Position numbers and translations under genes: made by a program. From the NCBI GenBank assembly GCA_947304355.1, contig CAMZAX010000013.1, forward strand, positions 1 through 58,443: a stretch of DNA of 58,443 bases. Direction: 5' to 3'. The stretch's first letter is position 1. Each line of letters opens with the position of its first letter. Source of the DNA: an uncultured Selenomonadales bacterium (GTDB lineage Bacteria > Bacillota > Negativicutes > Selenomonadales > Selenomonadaceae). A model generated the notes under the pieces. It was not told the DNA's origin, did not search any database, and saw only the letters and a program-made list of their open reading frames with translations. This document shows, one piece after another, positions 45,474 through 54,051 of this stretch.

Positions 45474-47186
45474 ATGAACAGACGAACGTTTATCAAGGGG
45501 GCGATTGCATTGACGGCGGCGGCTTGGGCGAATCCGATGATTGTTATCGACGCGGCGGAAAATTTTAAGTGGTGGCAAAAGAAACCCGTCTATCAAATTT
45601 ACCCGAAAAGTTTTCTGGACACCGACGGCAACGGTATCGGCGACCTGCGCGGCGTCATTGACAAATTGGACTACATCAAAAGCCTTGGCGCGGGCGCGAT
45701 TTGGTTGACGCCGATTTATCCTTCGCCCATGGTCGACAACGGCTACGACATTTCAGACTACACGGCGATTAATCCGCTGTTCGGCACGCTTGACGACTTT
45801 GACGAACTTGTTGCCGAGGCGAAGGCGCGCGACATAAAAATCGTCATGGATTTGGTCTTCAATCACAGCTCCGACCAACATCCGTGGTTCCTTGAGTCGA
45901 AATCGAGCCGCGACAACCCGAAAGCCGATTGGTACATTTGGCGCGACGAAAAAACTAATTGGCGTTCAATCTTCGGCGGCAGCGCGTGGCAGTGGTGCGA
46001 AGAGCGCGGGCAATATTACTTGCACACGTTCGCGACGCAACAGCCCGACTTGAATTGGGAAAATTCCGACGTGCGACGCGCCCTCTACGACGCCGCAAAT
46101 TTCTGGCTTGACCGTGGCGTTGGCGGCTTCCGCATTGACGCGATTGTTTACATAAAAAAGCCCGCGCAGTTCGTCGACGGCACGCCCGACGCTGACGGCA
46201 CTTGCTCCGTCCACAACATGACGGCGGCTTTGCCCGGCATTCTGGATTTCCTGCACGAGTTCAAGCGCGAAGTTTGCGACGGGCGCGACATCTTCACGGT
46301 CGGCGAGGCGAACAGCGTCAAGCCCGAAGACCTTCCGCAGTGGGTCGGCTCTCACGGCGTCTTCGATATGCTGTTCGAGTTCAGCCACGTCAATGTTATG
46401 TTCCCGCACGGCGAAGTTTGGCACCGCGCCGAACTGTACAAGCTCAGCGACTTCAAGCAGGCGTTGACCGACAGTCAACGGGCGACGCGCGACAGTTGGT
46501 ATCCGATTTACTTCGAGAATCACGACAAGCCGCGTTCGGTGAACAATTTCTTTCCGCACGGCTCCGACAAGACTTTGGCGGCGAAGGCAATGGCGATTAT
46601 TCTGCTTACCCTGCGCGGCACGCCGTTTATCTATCAAGGCGAGGAACTCGGCTTTGCAAATGTGGCGTTCGATTCGATTGACGACTACGACGACGTTTCG
46701 TCGCGCGGGCAATACGATATGGCGCGGGCGGACGGTTTCAGCGACAAGCAGGCTTTGCGTTTCGTGCACCGATTCAGCCGCGACAACGCGCGCACGCCAA
46801 TGCAATGGAACACGTCGCCGAACGCGGGCTTCACGAGCGGAAAACCGTGGCTGCCCGTTCACGAAGACTTCAAGACCTGCAACGCGGCGGTCGAAGATAA
46901 AAACGCCGACTCGGTGCTGAATTTTTATCGGCGGCTTGTCTCATTCCGCAATGCAAGTGACGTTTTAATCGGCGGCGACTACGCGGAGCTGTGTCACGAC
47001 AGTGAGGAGCTTTACGTTTTCACGCGGACGCTTGGCGACAAAAAAATCTGCACGGCGGTCAACTTCACGACGCACGACGTTAAACTTCCCGACAAAATTT
47101 TTGACGGCGCGAAGAAACTTTTCGGCAACTACCCCGACGAAAAAAATTATCTGCGCGCGACGGAGGCGGTTATCTATGGCAATTAG
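45474..47186 (+). CDS. Tat-exported GH13 alpha-glucosidase
   Basis: 570 residues from ATG 45474 (AAGGAGG). Twin-arginine signal MNRRTFIKGAIALTAAAWA. The GH13 barrel is complete: KPVYQIYPKSFLDTDGNGIG, MDLVFNHSSDQHPWF, GVGGFRIDAI (nucleophile Asp), FTVGEAN (acid/base Glu), YFENHDKPR (third Asp), RTPMQWN. The arrangement matches oligo-1,6-glucosidase, sucrose/trehalulose synthase and trehalose-6-P hydrolase relatives; a periplasmic location makes trehalose-6-P unlikely. Overlaps the HAD gene by 11 nt. Confidence 0.88.
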   Translation: MNRRTFIKGAIALTAAAWANPMIVIDAAENFKWWQKKPVYQIYPKSFLDTDGNGIGDLRGVIDKLDYIKSLGAGAIWLTPIYPSPMVDNGYDISDYTAINPLFGTLDDFDELVAEAKARDIKIVMDLVFNHSSDQHPWFLESKSSRDNPKADWYIWRDEKTNWRSIFGGSAWQWCEERGQYYLHTFATQQPDLNWENSDVRRALYDAANFWLDRGVGGFRIDAIVYIKKPAQFVDGTPDADGTCSVHNMTAALPGILDFLHEFKREVCDGRDIFTVGEANSVKPEDLPQWVGSHGVFDMLFEFSHVNVMFPHGEVWHRAELYKLSDFKQALTDSQRATRDSWYPIYFENHDKPRSVNNFFPHGSDKTLAAKAMAIILLTLRGTPFIYQGEELGFANVAFDSIDDYDDVSSRGQYDMARADGFSDKQALRFVHRFSRDNARTPMQWNTSPNAGFTSGKPWLPVHEDFKTCNAAVEDKNADSVLNFYRRLVSFRNASDVLIGGDYAELCHDSEELYVFTRTLGDKKICTAVNFTTHDVKLPDKIFDGAKKLFGNYPDEKNYLRATEAVIYGN

Positions 47187-48021
47187 GAATGAGGAATTAG
47201 GAATTATGAATGAAAACCCTTGTCCCTTGTCCCATGTCCCTTGTCCCTGCAAAGTAGCTGCGAGCGATTTCGACGGCACACTTTTTCGCGGCGAGAACAT
47301 CACGGCAACGGACGTGGCGGCAATAAAATCGTGGCGGGCGGCGGGCAACAAGTTCGGCATAGTTACGGGGCGTTGCTGCCCGATGCTGATTTCGCGCCTG
47401 AAAGATTTCGACGTTACGCTTGACTTCGCGATTTGCGACAACGGCGCGATAATCTTCGACGGCGCGGGGCAAATCATCTTCGAGACGGAGATACCGCCGA
47501 AAGTTTTGCTTGCGCTGATGAATGACGCTCACGCGGCAAAAAGTTTTCATTTCCTGTTCGAGGCGGCGGACGAAACTTTTTGCGTAAACGTCGGCGAAAA
47601 GTCTTGGGTTTGGCGCGAGAAAATTCATTGGGAAAATTTTTTGACGTTCACGGACGCCGCGCAGGTTCCCGCCTTCCCGAAGAAAATCAATCAGCTTGCT
47701 TTGGGCTTCGAGACGGTCGACGAGGCGCAGGCTGCGGCGGACGCGTTGAATCAAAACTTCGGCGACGTGATTTTCGCGCAACGCAACACCTACAGCCTTG
47801 ACATAGTGACGGCGGGCATTAACAAAGGCGCGGGCGTCGCGAAACTTTTGGAGCTGACGGGTTGGCGCGGCGCGGTTCACGTTATCGGCGACGAATCGAA
47901 CGATTTGCCAATGATACGACGTTTCAACGGGTGCACTGTGTCGACGGCGAAAGATTTCGTCAAGCGCGAGGCGGCGGCGGTCTTCGATTCCGTCGGCGAC
48001 ATGCTGAAAAATTTTTCTTGA
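47176..48021 (+). CDS. HAD-IIB (Cof-type) phosphatase with repeat-derived N-terminus
   Basis: 281 residues from ATG 47176, nine bases after GGAGG inside the end of the GH13 gene. Cof-type HAD: ASDFDGTLFRGENITATDV (nucleophile Asp), GIVTGR, ICDNGAIIFDG, NKGAGVAKLLELTGW and VIGDESNDLPMIR. Only MAI precedes a 22-residue stretch (RNEELGIMNENPCPLSHVP...) that is pure heptamer-repeat translation; the conserved protein resumes at KVAASDFDGT. The insert keeps the frame. Likely dephosphorylates a sugar phosphate or cofactor. Confidence 0.85.
   Translation: MAIRNEELGIMNENPCPLSHVPCPCKVAASDFDGTLFRGENITATDVAAIKSWRAAGNKFGIVTGRCCPMLISRLKDFDVTLDFAICDNGAIIFDGAGQIIFETEIPPKVLLALMNDAHAAKSFHFLFEAADETFCVNVGEKSWVWREKIHWENFLTFTDAAQVPAFPKKINQLALGFETVDEAQAAADALNQNFGDVIFAQRNTYSLDIVTAGINKGAGVAKLLELTGWRGAVHVIGDESNDLPMIRRFNGCTVSTAKDFVKREAAAVFDSVGDMLKNFS
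47183..47248. repeat. Composite heptamer element inside the HAD gene
   Basis: Plus strand: GGAATGA/GGAATTA-type units (47184-47213), AAAACCC, then TTGTCCC TTGTCCC ATGTCCC TTGTCCC to 47247. The junction GAATGAAAACCCTTGTCCC is identical to that upstream of hexokinase (40676-40723, opposite strand). Confidence 0.85.
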
Positions 48022-48046
48022 CAAATGTTAGCAAAGCCTTTATAAT
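48018..48046 (+). promoter_or_regulatory. Consensus sigma-A promoter of the tRNA cluster
   Basis: TTGACA (48018-48023), 17 bases, TATAAT (48041-48046): a perfect promoter, 35 bases upstream of the first tRNA-Gly. The -35 box overlaps the last codons and stop of the HAD gene. Confidence 0.85.
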
Positions 48047-48080
48047 GCGCGCTGTGTTAGTCAAGTGACTGATACAAGAA

Positions 48081-48156
48081 GCGGACATAGCTCATCTGGT
48101 AGAGCGCAACCTTGCCAAGGTTGAGGTAGCGAGTTCGAGCCTCGTTGTCCGCTCCA
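48081..48156 (+). tRNA. tRNA-Gly (GCC)
   Basis: Acceptor GCGGACA pairs with TGTCCGC; anticodon stem-loop CAACC-TTGCCAA-GGTTG has GCC; T-arm CGAG-TTCGAGC-CTCG; discriminator T and encoded CCA. Confidence 0.9.
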
Positions 48157-48163
48157 AGAATTT

Positions 48164-48238
48164 GCGGAAGTAGCTCAGTGGTAGAGCACAACCTTGCCAA
48201 GGTTGGGGTCGCGAGTTCGAGCCTCGTTTTCCGCTCCA
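48164..48238 (+). tRNA. tRNA-Gly (GCC), second copy
   Basis: Acceptor GCGGAAG pairs with TTTCCGC; the anticodon arm is the same as in the preceding tRNA (GCC); encoded CCA. The acceptor and D-arm differ slightly, so this is a diverged tandem duplicate. Confidence 0.9.
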
Positions 48239-48268
48239 ATTTTTTTGACAACAAGTTGGTTACCGGTT

Positions 48269-48345
48269 GGACCCGTAGCTCAGTTGGTTAGAGCAACCGG
48301 CTCATAACCGGTCGGTCCTAGGTTCAAGTCCTAGTGGGTCCACCA
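48269..48345 (+). tRNA. tRNA-Met (CAT), elongator-like
   Basis: Acceptor GGACCCG with (T)GGGTCC, anticodon loop CTCATAA, T-arm TAGG-TTCAAGT-CCTA, A73 and CCA. The paired first base and absence of the three G:C pairs in the anticodon stem argue against an initiator. A lysidine-modified Ile tRNA has the same anticodon and cannot be fully excluded. Confidence 0.8.
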
Positions 48346-48358
48346 ACTTATCATAAAC

Positions 48359-48436
48359 GACTCCGTAGCTCAGCTGGATTAGAGTATTTGACTACGAATC
48401 AAAGGGTCGGGGGTTCAAATCCCTCCGGGGTCGCCA
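48359..48436 (+). tRNA. tRNA-Arg (ACG)
   Basis: Acceptor GACTCCG with CGGGGTC, anticodon loop CTACGAA (ACG, read as ICG), T-arm GGGGG-TTCAAAT-CCCTC, G73 and CCA. Confidence 0.9.
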
Positions 48437-48442
48437 CGAATC

Positions 48443-48527
48443 GGGTAGGTGGCCGAGTGGTTAAAGGCGACGGACTGTAAATCCGTTCTCACTGAGTACG
48501 ATGGTTCGAATCCATCCCTGCCCACCA
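48443..48527 (+). tRNA. tRNA-Tyr (GTA)
   Basis: Acceptor GGGTAGG with CCTGCCC, anticodon loop CTGTAAA (GTA), a long variable arm (TCTCACTGAGTACGA region) as in bacterial tRNA-Tyr, A73 and CCA. Last tRNA of the cluster. Confidence 0.9.
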
Positions 48528-48541
48528 CTTAGAAAACACAA

Positions 48542-48567
48542 ACGTCGTCGAAAGGCGGCGTTTTTGC
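48542..48567 (+). terminator. Terminator of the tRNA cluster
   Basis: ACGTCGTC-GAAA-GGCGGCGT followed by TTTTTG: a stem with G-U pairs and a GAAA tetraloop, 15 bases after tRNA-Tyr. Confidence 0.7.
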
Positions 48568-48573
48568 TTTTAA

Positions 48574-48622
48574 GGGACAAGAGCAAAGGGACAAGGGACA
48601 AGAGCAAAGGGACAAGGGACAA
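48574..48622. repeat. Heptamer repeat with 21-base higher-order unit
   Basis: GGGACAAGAGCAAA followed by GGGACAA GGGACAA GAGCAAA and GGGACAA GGGACAA: two to three tandem 21-base blocks built from three heptamers. It sits between the tRNA terminator and the next hairpin. Confidence 0.8.
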
Positions 48623-48623
48623 G

Positions 48624-48659
48624 AAAAGACTGCCACGCGTCTTGCATGACAGTCTTTTT
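48624..48659. terminator. Bidirectional hairpin terminator
   Basis: AAAAGACTG - 17 bases - CAGTCTTTTT. The U tract on the minus strand (CTTTT) and plus strand (TTTTT) let it end both the tRNA side and the minus-strand gene at 48693. Confidence 0.65.
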
Positions 48660-48692
48660 GATTTCGGGCGGCGGAAATGCCGTCGCTTGAGT

Positions 48693-49418
48693 TTATTCGA
48701 CGATTGATGTTCCGTTGAGTTCGTTGGCACGCGTGTCGAAGCGGCTCATTATCTCGTTGTAGGTCTGCTTGGAAATTTCGGGCATGTTGTCTTGACCGGT
48801 GATTTTGTTCCACGTCATGCCCGCTTGTTTGAAGCCTTCTTCGACAGCCGCACGCATCTGCGAAAGTTTTTCGGGGTCGTTGCCCGCTATCGCCGTCGCC
48901 AAATCGAAAATGCGCGTGGACACCGCGTCGACTGACCAAGCACCGCCGGGTGCGATTGCCTTTGCCGCGTCTTCGGGGTTGGTCGCCACTTCCGGCAAAC
49001 CGAACATCGACGCGTCAATCTGTGTGCCGCCGAAATTCAGAATGCCTATGCCTTCGTCAAGCCAGCCTTGCAACTTGTCGTTCGATTCGGTCAAAGCCTG
49101 AATCATGACGTTGATGAACGCCTGCTGTTGCGTTTCCAAATCGTCTTGCAAAGCTTGAACTTGGTCGGCGGAAAGCCCCTTCGTTTCCTTCGTGCCCGCG
49201 TCGTCGACGGAGAAATCTTCCGCCGTCTGCTTGGGTGCCTGAGCCGCCTGCTTTGCCGCGTCGGAAATGTCCAGCTCGAACGCCTCGCCGAGTTTCGACG
49301 AATCTTGAGCTTGCGCCGAAGAATTCTGCGCGGACGCCTTTGCGTTTGCCGAGTTCTTCGCTTGCACGGCGTACTGTGCAATGCCCTGCGACACTCTTGA
49401 AATACTGCTTACATCCAT
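48693..49418 (-). CDS. Uncharacterised protein, DUF5610-like
   Basis: 241 residues from ATG 49418 (AAAGGAGG upstream). The N-terminus MDVSSISRVSQGIAQYAVQA is amphipathic, followed by an Ala/Gln/Ser-rich stretch (residues 20-60), like flagellar or surface-secreted proteins without cleavable signal. The C-terminus RAAVEEGFKQAGMTW ... ISKQTYNEIMSRFD resembles the DUF5610 pattern. Function unknown. Second gene of a two-gene operon with its upstream neighbour. Confidence 0.5.
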   Translation of the reverse strand: MDVSSISRVSQGIAQYAVQAKNSANAKASAQNSSAQAQDSSKLGEAFELDISDAAKQAAQAPKQTAEDFSVDDAGTKETKGLSADQVQALQDDLETQQQAFINVMIQALTESNDKLQGWLDEGIGILNFGGTQIDASMFGLPEVATNPEDAAKAIAPGGAWSVDAVSTRIFDLATAIAGNDPEKLSQMRAAVEEGFKQAGMTWNKITGQDNMPEISKQTYNEIMSRFDTRANELNGTSIVE

Positions 49419-49462
49419 GTTGAAAACCTCCTTTAAGTTAGCGAACTCACAAGCCGCGCGTG

Positions 49463-49942
49463 TCACAACATCAGCAACATCTGCAGTTCCAAACTGCGCG
49501 TCGGTTTGAGTTCCGTCGCAACGGAGCCGTCGGGTTGGGGCGGCGCATTGTAGTCGGGCACGACAATCATATTCGGCTTGAGCTTAATGCGGTCGGTTAT
49601 CGTCCCGTTTTCGTAGGTCGTTATCATAACCGAGCCGTCGGGCAGGAAACGTTTAATCTTTTCGACGCAAGGTATATTCGGCGTGCTTGCGTCTTCGCGA
49701 TTGGCGTTGCCCGAATCTTCGTCGGCTTTGACTTCGCCCGTCAATTCTTCGTGCAGGTCGCGTATCTCGTCGAGTTGCTCTTGAAGTGCCTCCATGGCTT
49801 GAACGTCGGCTTGGACGTTGGCGAGCTTCGCGGCGAGAATTTTGGAATACTCCGAGGCGACGGGCATCTTGCCCCTGTATGACGACTGCGCGGCGTTGCG
49901 TCCGTTGCTTGCCGGCGGCATTGTGACTTCCCAAATTCCCAT
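49463..49942 (-). CDS. Uncharacterised coiled-coil protein
   Basis: 159 residues from ATG 49942 (GGAG nine bases upstream). Residues 25-65 form a likely coiled coil (EYSKILAAKLANVQADVQAM, LQEQLDEIRDLHEEL). The second half is a small beta domain (IKRFLPDGSVMITTYENGTI, DRIKLKPNMIVVPDYN). No signal peptide. Not recognised. It has a good promoter and lies 44 bases upstream of the DUF5610-like gene, so the two probably act together. Confidence 0.5.
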   Translation of the reverse strand: MGIWEVTMPPASNGRNAAQSSYRGKMPVASEYSKILAAKLANVQADVQAMEALQEQLDEIRDLHEELTGEVKADEDSGNANREDASTPNIPCVEKIKRFLPDGSVMITTYENGTITDRIKLKPNMIVVPDYNAPPQPDGSVATELKPTRSLELQMLLML

Positions 49943-50002
49943 GTCTATCACGCTCCGTTCGTTTAGAAATTTATCGGCGTTTTGAGCGCGTTGTTAAAGT
50001 GA

Positions 50003-50032
50003 CTTATATCATGTTGCGGCGTCGCTTGTCAA
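50003..50032 (-). promoter_or_regulatory. Sigma-A promoter of the two-gene operon
   Basis: Minus strand: TTGACA (50032-50027), 18 bases ending in ATGA, TATAAG (50008-50003), about 60 bases upstream of ATG 49942. Confidence 0.65.
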
Positions 50033-50093
50033 TTTATTTGCGGCGGGGGATTTTTTTTGCTATCATGTGTTAAAAACTCTGGAGGCGGGCAAC

Positions 50094-50204
50094 GTGACGT
50101 TGCATCCTGCGGTCGCGCCGAATCGTTACGATTATTTGGAGTTGCTGACCGCGCTTAAGCTTGATAAATTTTTGGAGGCGACATTATATGTTAAGCGACG
50201 TTGA
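50094..50204 (+). CDS. Possible small leader ORF upstream of fhs
   Basis: 36 codons starting GTG 50094 behind GGAGG (50081-50085). The product starts [20 protein letters not shown] and ends LYVKRR. Its stop lies 14 bases inside fhs in another frame, which would couple translation of the two. It is short, and no homologue is known to me; it may be a leader peptide or chance. Confidence 0.3.
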   Translation: MTLHPAVAPNRYDYLELLTALKLDKFLEATLYVKRR

Positions 50205-51855
50205 AATTGCACAGACCACGCTTGTCGACAAGATAACGACGGCGGCGACCAAGCTCGGCTTGACCGAAGACGATTTGGAATTTTACGGGAAGTTCAAGGC
50301 GAAAATTTCTCCCGACGTGTGGCGGCGCGTCAAAGACAATCCCGACGGCAAATTGATTCTCGTCACGGCGATAACTCCAACGCCCGCCGGCGAAGGCAAG
50401 ACTACAACATCAATCGGGCTGGCTGACGCGTTTGCTCGGCTCGGCAAAAAAATTTGCGTTGCGCTGCGCGAACCAAGCCTCGGTCCTTGCTTCGGAATCA
50501 AAGGCGGCGCGGCGGGCGGCGGCTATGCGCAAGTCGTGCCGATGGAAGATATTAACCTGCACTTCACGGGCGACTTTCACGCGATAACTACAGCGCATAA
50601 TCTCCTTGCGGCGGTGCTCGATAATCACCTGCAACAGGGCAACGAACTCAAAATCGACGTTCGGCGTGTCGTTTGGAAACGCGTCCTCGATTTGAACGAC
50701 CGCGCCCTCCGCAACGTCATTGTCGGGCTCGGCGGCAGAATAAACGGCGTCCCGCGCGAAACCGGCTTCGATATAACCGTTGCTTCCGAAATGATGGCGA
50801 TTCTCTGTCTTGCCAAGGACTTCGCCGACTTGAAAGCACGGCTCGGCAAAATCATCGTGGCTTACACCGTCGACGGCTCGATTGTCACGGCTGATGATTT
50901 GAAAGTCACGGGCTCGCTTGCGTTGTTGCTTAAAGACGCAATCAAGCCGAATCTTGTGCAGACGTTGGAGGGAACGCCCGCGCTGATTCACGGCGGCCCC
51001 TTTGCGAATATTGCTCACGGCTGCAACAGCGTCACTGCCACGCGATACGCCCTCAAGCTCGCCGATATTGTCGTCACGGAGGCGGGCTTCGGTGCAGACC
51101 TCGGCGCGGAAAAATTTTTGGACATCAAGTGTCGCATGAGCAGCTTGCGTCCCGACGCCGTTGTTGTCGTCGCCACGATTCGCGCGCTGAAAATGCACGG
51201 CGGCGTTGCCAAAACCAATCTCGCCGAACCGAACGTCGCGGCTGTCGAACGCGGGCTTGCCAATCTTGAAAAACATATCGAAAACGTTCAAGCCTTCGGA
51301 CTGCCCGCGATTGTCGCGCTTAACGACTTCCCGACGGACACCGACGACGAAATTGCGGCTGTCGAAAAAATCTGCGCGGCAAAGGGCGTTCGTTTCGCTC
51401 GGTCGAAAGTTTTCGCGGAAGGCGGCGCGGGCGGCATTGAACTTGCCAAAGCAGTCGAAAAAAGTTTCAACGATTCCAAGCACTTCAAATTCACTTACGC
51501 CGACGACGACACCATTGCCGACAAGATTTTGGCGGTCGCTCAAAAAATTTACGGCGCGAAGGGCGTCACCTACACCGCCGCCGCCAAAAAACAGCTCGCG
51601 GAGATTGAAAAGCTCGGCTTCGGCAAATTCCCGATTTGCGTTGCGAAAACTCAATACTCGCTGTCCGACGACGCAACGAAACTCGGTCGCCCGAAAGATT
51701 TCAACGTTACTGTCCGCGAACTCAAAATCAGTGCGGGCGCGGGCTTCGTGGTCGTGCTCAGCGGAAATATCATGACGATGCCGGGCTTGCCGAAACGTCC
51801 CGCCGCCGAACAAATCGACATCACGCCCGACGGCGTCATCAGCGGATTATTCTAA
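50188..51855 (+). CDS. fhs: Formate-tetrahydrofolate ligase
   Basis: 555 residues from ATG 50188 (GGAGG nine bases upstream). ATP-dependent activation of formate to 10-formyl-THF. Seen: P-loop [95 protein letters not shown] and [14 protein letters not shown]. The stop and the next start share TAATG. No THF riboswitch consensus was found upstream. Confidence 0.97.
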   Translation: MLSDVEIAQTTLVDKITTAATKLGLTEDDLEFYGKFKAKISPDVWRRVKDNPDGKLILVTAITPTPAGEGKTTTSIGLADAFARLGKKICVALREPSLGPCFGIKGGAAGGGYAQVVPMEDINLHFTGDFHAITTAHNLLAAVLDNHLQQGNELKIDVRRVVWKRVLDLNDRALRNVIVGLGGRINGVPRETGFDITVASEMMAILCLAKDFADLKARLGKIIVAYTVDGSIVTADDLKVTGSLALLLKDAIKPNLVQTLEGTPALIHGGPFANIAHGCNSVTATRYALKLADIVVTEAGFGADLGAEKFLDIKCRMSSLRPDAVVVVATIRALKMHGGVAKTNLAEPNVAAVERGLANLEKHIENVQAFGLPAIVALNDFPTDTDDEIAAVEKICAAKGVRFARSKVFAEGGAGGIELAKAVEKSFNDSKHFKFTYADDDTIADKILAVAQKIYGAKGVTYTAAAKKQLAEIEKLGFGKFPICVAKTQYSLSDDATKLGRPKDFNVTVRELKISAGAGFVVVLSGNIMTMPGLPKRPAAEQIDITPDGVISGLF

Positions 51856-53054
51856 TGACTAAGCCCGAACTGCTTGCGCCTGCGGGTAATCTTGAAAAGT
51901 TGCAAGCCGCACTGATTTACGGAGCGGACGCGGTTTACTTCGGCGGGAAAAATTTCAGTCTGCGCGCTTACGGCGACAACTTCACCCGCGAAGAAATTCT
52001 TCAAGCCGTCGAATTCACGCACGCGCTCGGCAAAAAAATCTACGCGGCAGTCAACATTTTCGCGCACAACGCCGACCTCGACGCGCTTGCCGACTACTTG
52101 ACGTTTCTGGACGGCGCGGGCGTCGACGCGGTGTTGGTTTCCGATTTGGGCGTCTTCGCGCTCGCCAAGGAGCTCACCGGCTTGAAAATCCACGTCAGCA
52201 CCCAAGCCAACGTCACGAATCGGCGCGCGGTTAAATTCTTCGGCGAACTCGGCGCAAGTCGTATCGTCCTTGCCCGCGAACTCTCCCGCGCAGAAATTCT
52301 CGACATCAAAGCCGATTGCGCAACGGAGCTTGAAATTTTCGTGCACGGCGCAATGTGCATATCGTATTCGGGTCGCTGTTGGCTGTCGAAGTTTTTGACG
52401 GGTCGCGACGCCAATCGGGGCGCGTGTACTCATTCCTGTCGTTGGAAATATCAACTCGTCGAAGAAACGCGCGCGGGCGAATACTTTCCCGTCGGCGAAG
52501 ACGAACGCGGCTCTTACGTCATGAACTCCAAAGATTTGTGCCTGTTGCCGTGCCTCGATAAAGTCATTGCAAGCGGCGTGGCGTCGTTGAAAATCGAAGG
52601 GCGCATGAAAAGCGTCAACTACGTGGCGGGCGTCGTCAAGGTTTATCGGGCGGCGATTGACGCTTACTTCGACGGCAATTTCATCGTGCGCGACGAATGG
52701 CTTGCCGAACTCGATAAAGTTGCGCATCGTCCCTACACGACGGGCTTTTTCCTGAGCGACGGCGCGCCGACTGAAATTCACTCGACAGCCAAGCCGAGAC
52801 GTTCGGCGGACTTTTTGGGGATTGTTCGTGCCTTCGACGGCTCAAGCATGACGGCGACGATTGAACAGCGCGGCAGGTTTGCAGTCGGCGAACGTGTTGA
52901 ATTTCTTCAGCCGCACGGACGAACTTTTTCGCAGACGCTGACCGATATGCGCGACGCGGACGGCTTGACGATTTCCGTTGCGCCGCACGCTCAACAGGTC
53001 GTAACAATCCGCGTCGACGAACCCGTTGAAATTTGGTCGTTAATGCGAAAGTAA
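51855..53054 (+). CDS. U32 family protein, tRNA hydroxylation protein TrhP-like
   Basis: 399 residues. KPELLAPAGNLEKLQAALIYGADAVYFGG, LSDLGVF-type strands, HGAMCISYSGRCWLSKFLTGRDANRGACTHSCRW with the conserved cysteines of the iron-sulfur site, and EYFPVGEDERGSYVMNSKDLCLLP. The last two phrases are typical of TrhP/YegQ, which takes part in 5-hydroxyuridine formation at U34 using prephenate. Such proteins were formerly called U32 peptidases or collagenases. C-terminal barrel-like domain from about residue 320. Translationally coupled to fhs. Confidence 0.85.
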   Translation: MTKPELLAPAGNLEKLQAALIYGADAVYFGGKNFSLRAYGDNFTREEILQAVEFTHALGKKIYAAVNIFAHNADLDALADYLTFLDGAGVDAVLVSDLGVFALAKELTGLKIHVSTQANVTNRRAVKFFGELGASRIVLARELSRAEILDIKADCATELEIFVHGAMCISYSGRCWLSKFLTGRDANRGACTHSCRWKYQLVEETRAGEYFPVGEDERGSYVMNSKDLCLLPCLDKVIASGVASLKIEGRMKSVNYVAGVVKVYRAAIDAYFDGNFIVRDEWLAELDKVAHRPYTTGFFLSDGAPTEIHSTAKPRRSADFLGIVRAFDGSSMTATIEQRGRFAVGERVEFLQPHGRTFSQTLTDMRDADGLTISVAPHAQQVVTIRVDEPVEIWSLMRK

Positions 53055-53057
53055 ACT

Positions 53058-54041
53058 TTAGGCGACGGCAACGTTGCCATTTTTTTTGCAGGCGTCAACC
53101 ACCGTCATAACGTCAAGCGAAGTCTTCAAGCCGCGTTCGACGGCAGAATAATCGTCACGCTCAAAAATCTCTCCGAAGTCAACGAATTCGTGAATCATGC
53201 GATGAGGGAACTTGTTCAGCGCAACCGTTTGAACTTCCGCGCCGCGAACGCTCAAATCGAACGAATTCAGCTCATTGGGCGGGCTCGTCGAATAAATATA
53301 GCCGCCGTCACCCTGCACGCTCAAAAAACACGGGCTTGCCGAATCCTTCGCGCCGACGCATTGCGCCAAAAAATTTTCGTACTCCAAAGTTGCGACGCCG
53401 CTCGTGTCCACGCCGTTAAATCCGACGTTCGCCGCGTATGAAACTTTCTTCGGCAAACCGAACAGCCCGACGACGAAATTCAAGTTGTAAATGTTAATAT
53501 CGGCAAGCGCGCCGCCGAAAAGTTTCGGGTCGAAGGCGGGCGCGACTTCACCGCGCTTGTAGGCGTCGTAGCGGCTCGAATATTGCGAATAATTGCATTG
53601 GACAAGCTTAACGTCGCCGATTTGCTTCAGCGCGTTGCGTATCGCAAAAAAATTCGGCTGATGTAAAGTTGTAACTGCCTCGAACAGGTAAAGCCGCTTT
53701 TTCAACGCCAAGTCAATTAATTCTTGCGCCTGCGCGGCGTCGACGGTGAACGGCTTCTCGACGATGACATTTTTGCCCGCCGCAAGAAATTTTTTGGCGT
53801 ATTCGTGATGAACGGTGTTAATCAGCCCGACGTAAACGAAGTCAATCGCCGAATCGCTCAAAATATCGTCAAGGTCGGTCGTGAAATTTTTGACGTTGAA
53901 CTTTTCGGCAAGGGCGGCGGCTTTGTCGCGGCTGTGCTTTCGCGCCCAAATGTTGGCGACGTTGAATTTGCCCGAAGTTTGAATCGCGCCAATCGCCTCC
54001 GGAATAATTTTGCCCGTGCCGAGAATTGCGATATTAATCAT
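53058..54041 (-). CDS. Gfo/Idh/MocA family oxidoreductase
   Basis: 327 residues. N-terminal Rossmann fold NIAILGTGKIIPEAIGAI, then VYVGLINTVHHEYAKKFLAAGKNVIVEKPFTV with the family EKP motif, and a C-terminal domain containing GGALADINIYNLNFVVGLFG (Asp and Tyr of the active-site region). An NAD(P)-dependent sugar or polyol dehydrogenase; the substrate is unknown. Its ribosome binding region is made of heptamer repeat sequence. Convergent with the U32 gene, 3 bases apart. Confidence 0.85.
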   Translation of the reverse strand: MINIAILGTGKIIPEAIGAIQTSGKFNVANIWARKHSRDKAAALAEKFNVKNFTTDLDDILSDSAIDFVYVGLINTVHHEYAKKFLAAGKNVIVEKPFTVDAAQAQELIDLALKKRLYLFEAVTTLHQPNFFAIRNALKQIGDVKLVQCNYSQYSSRYDAYKRGEVAPAFDPKLFGGALADINIYNLNFVVGLFGLPKKVSYAANVGFNGVDTSGVATLEYENFLAQCVGAKDSASPCFLSVQGDGGYIYSTSPPNELNSFDLSVRGAEVQTVALNKFPHRMIHEFVDFGEIFERDDYSAVERGLKTSLDVMTVVDACKKNGNVAVA

Positions 54042-54051
54042 AAAAATTCCC

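Noticed and set aside
48574-48622. CRISPR array
   Set aside because: The repeats are contiguous heptamers without unique spacers.
50000-50187. Tetrahydrofolate riboswitch before fhs
   Set aside because: The conserved blocks of the THF class were not seen; only a small ORF and a possible promoter were found.
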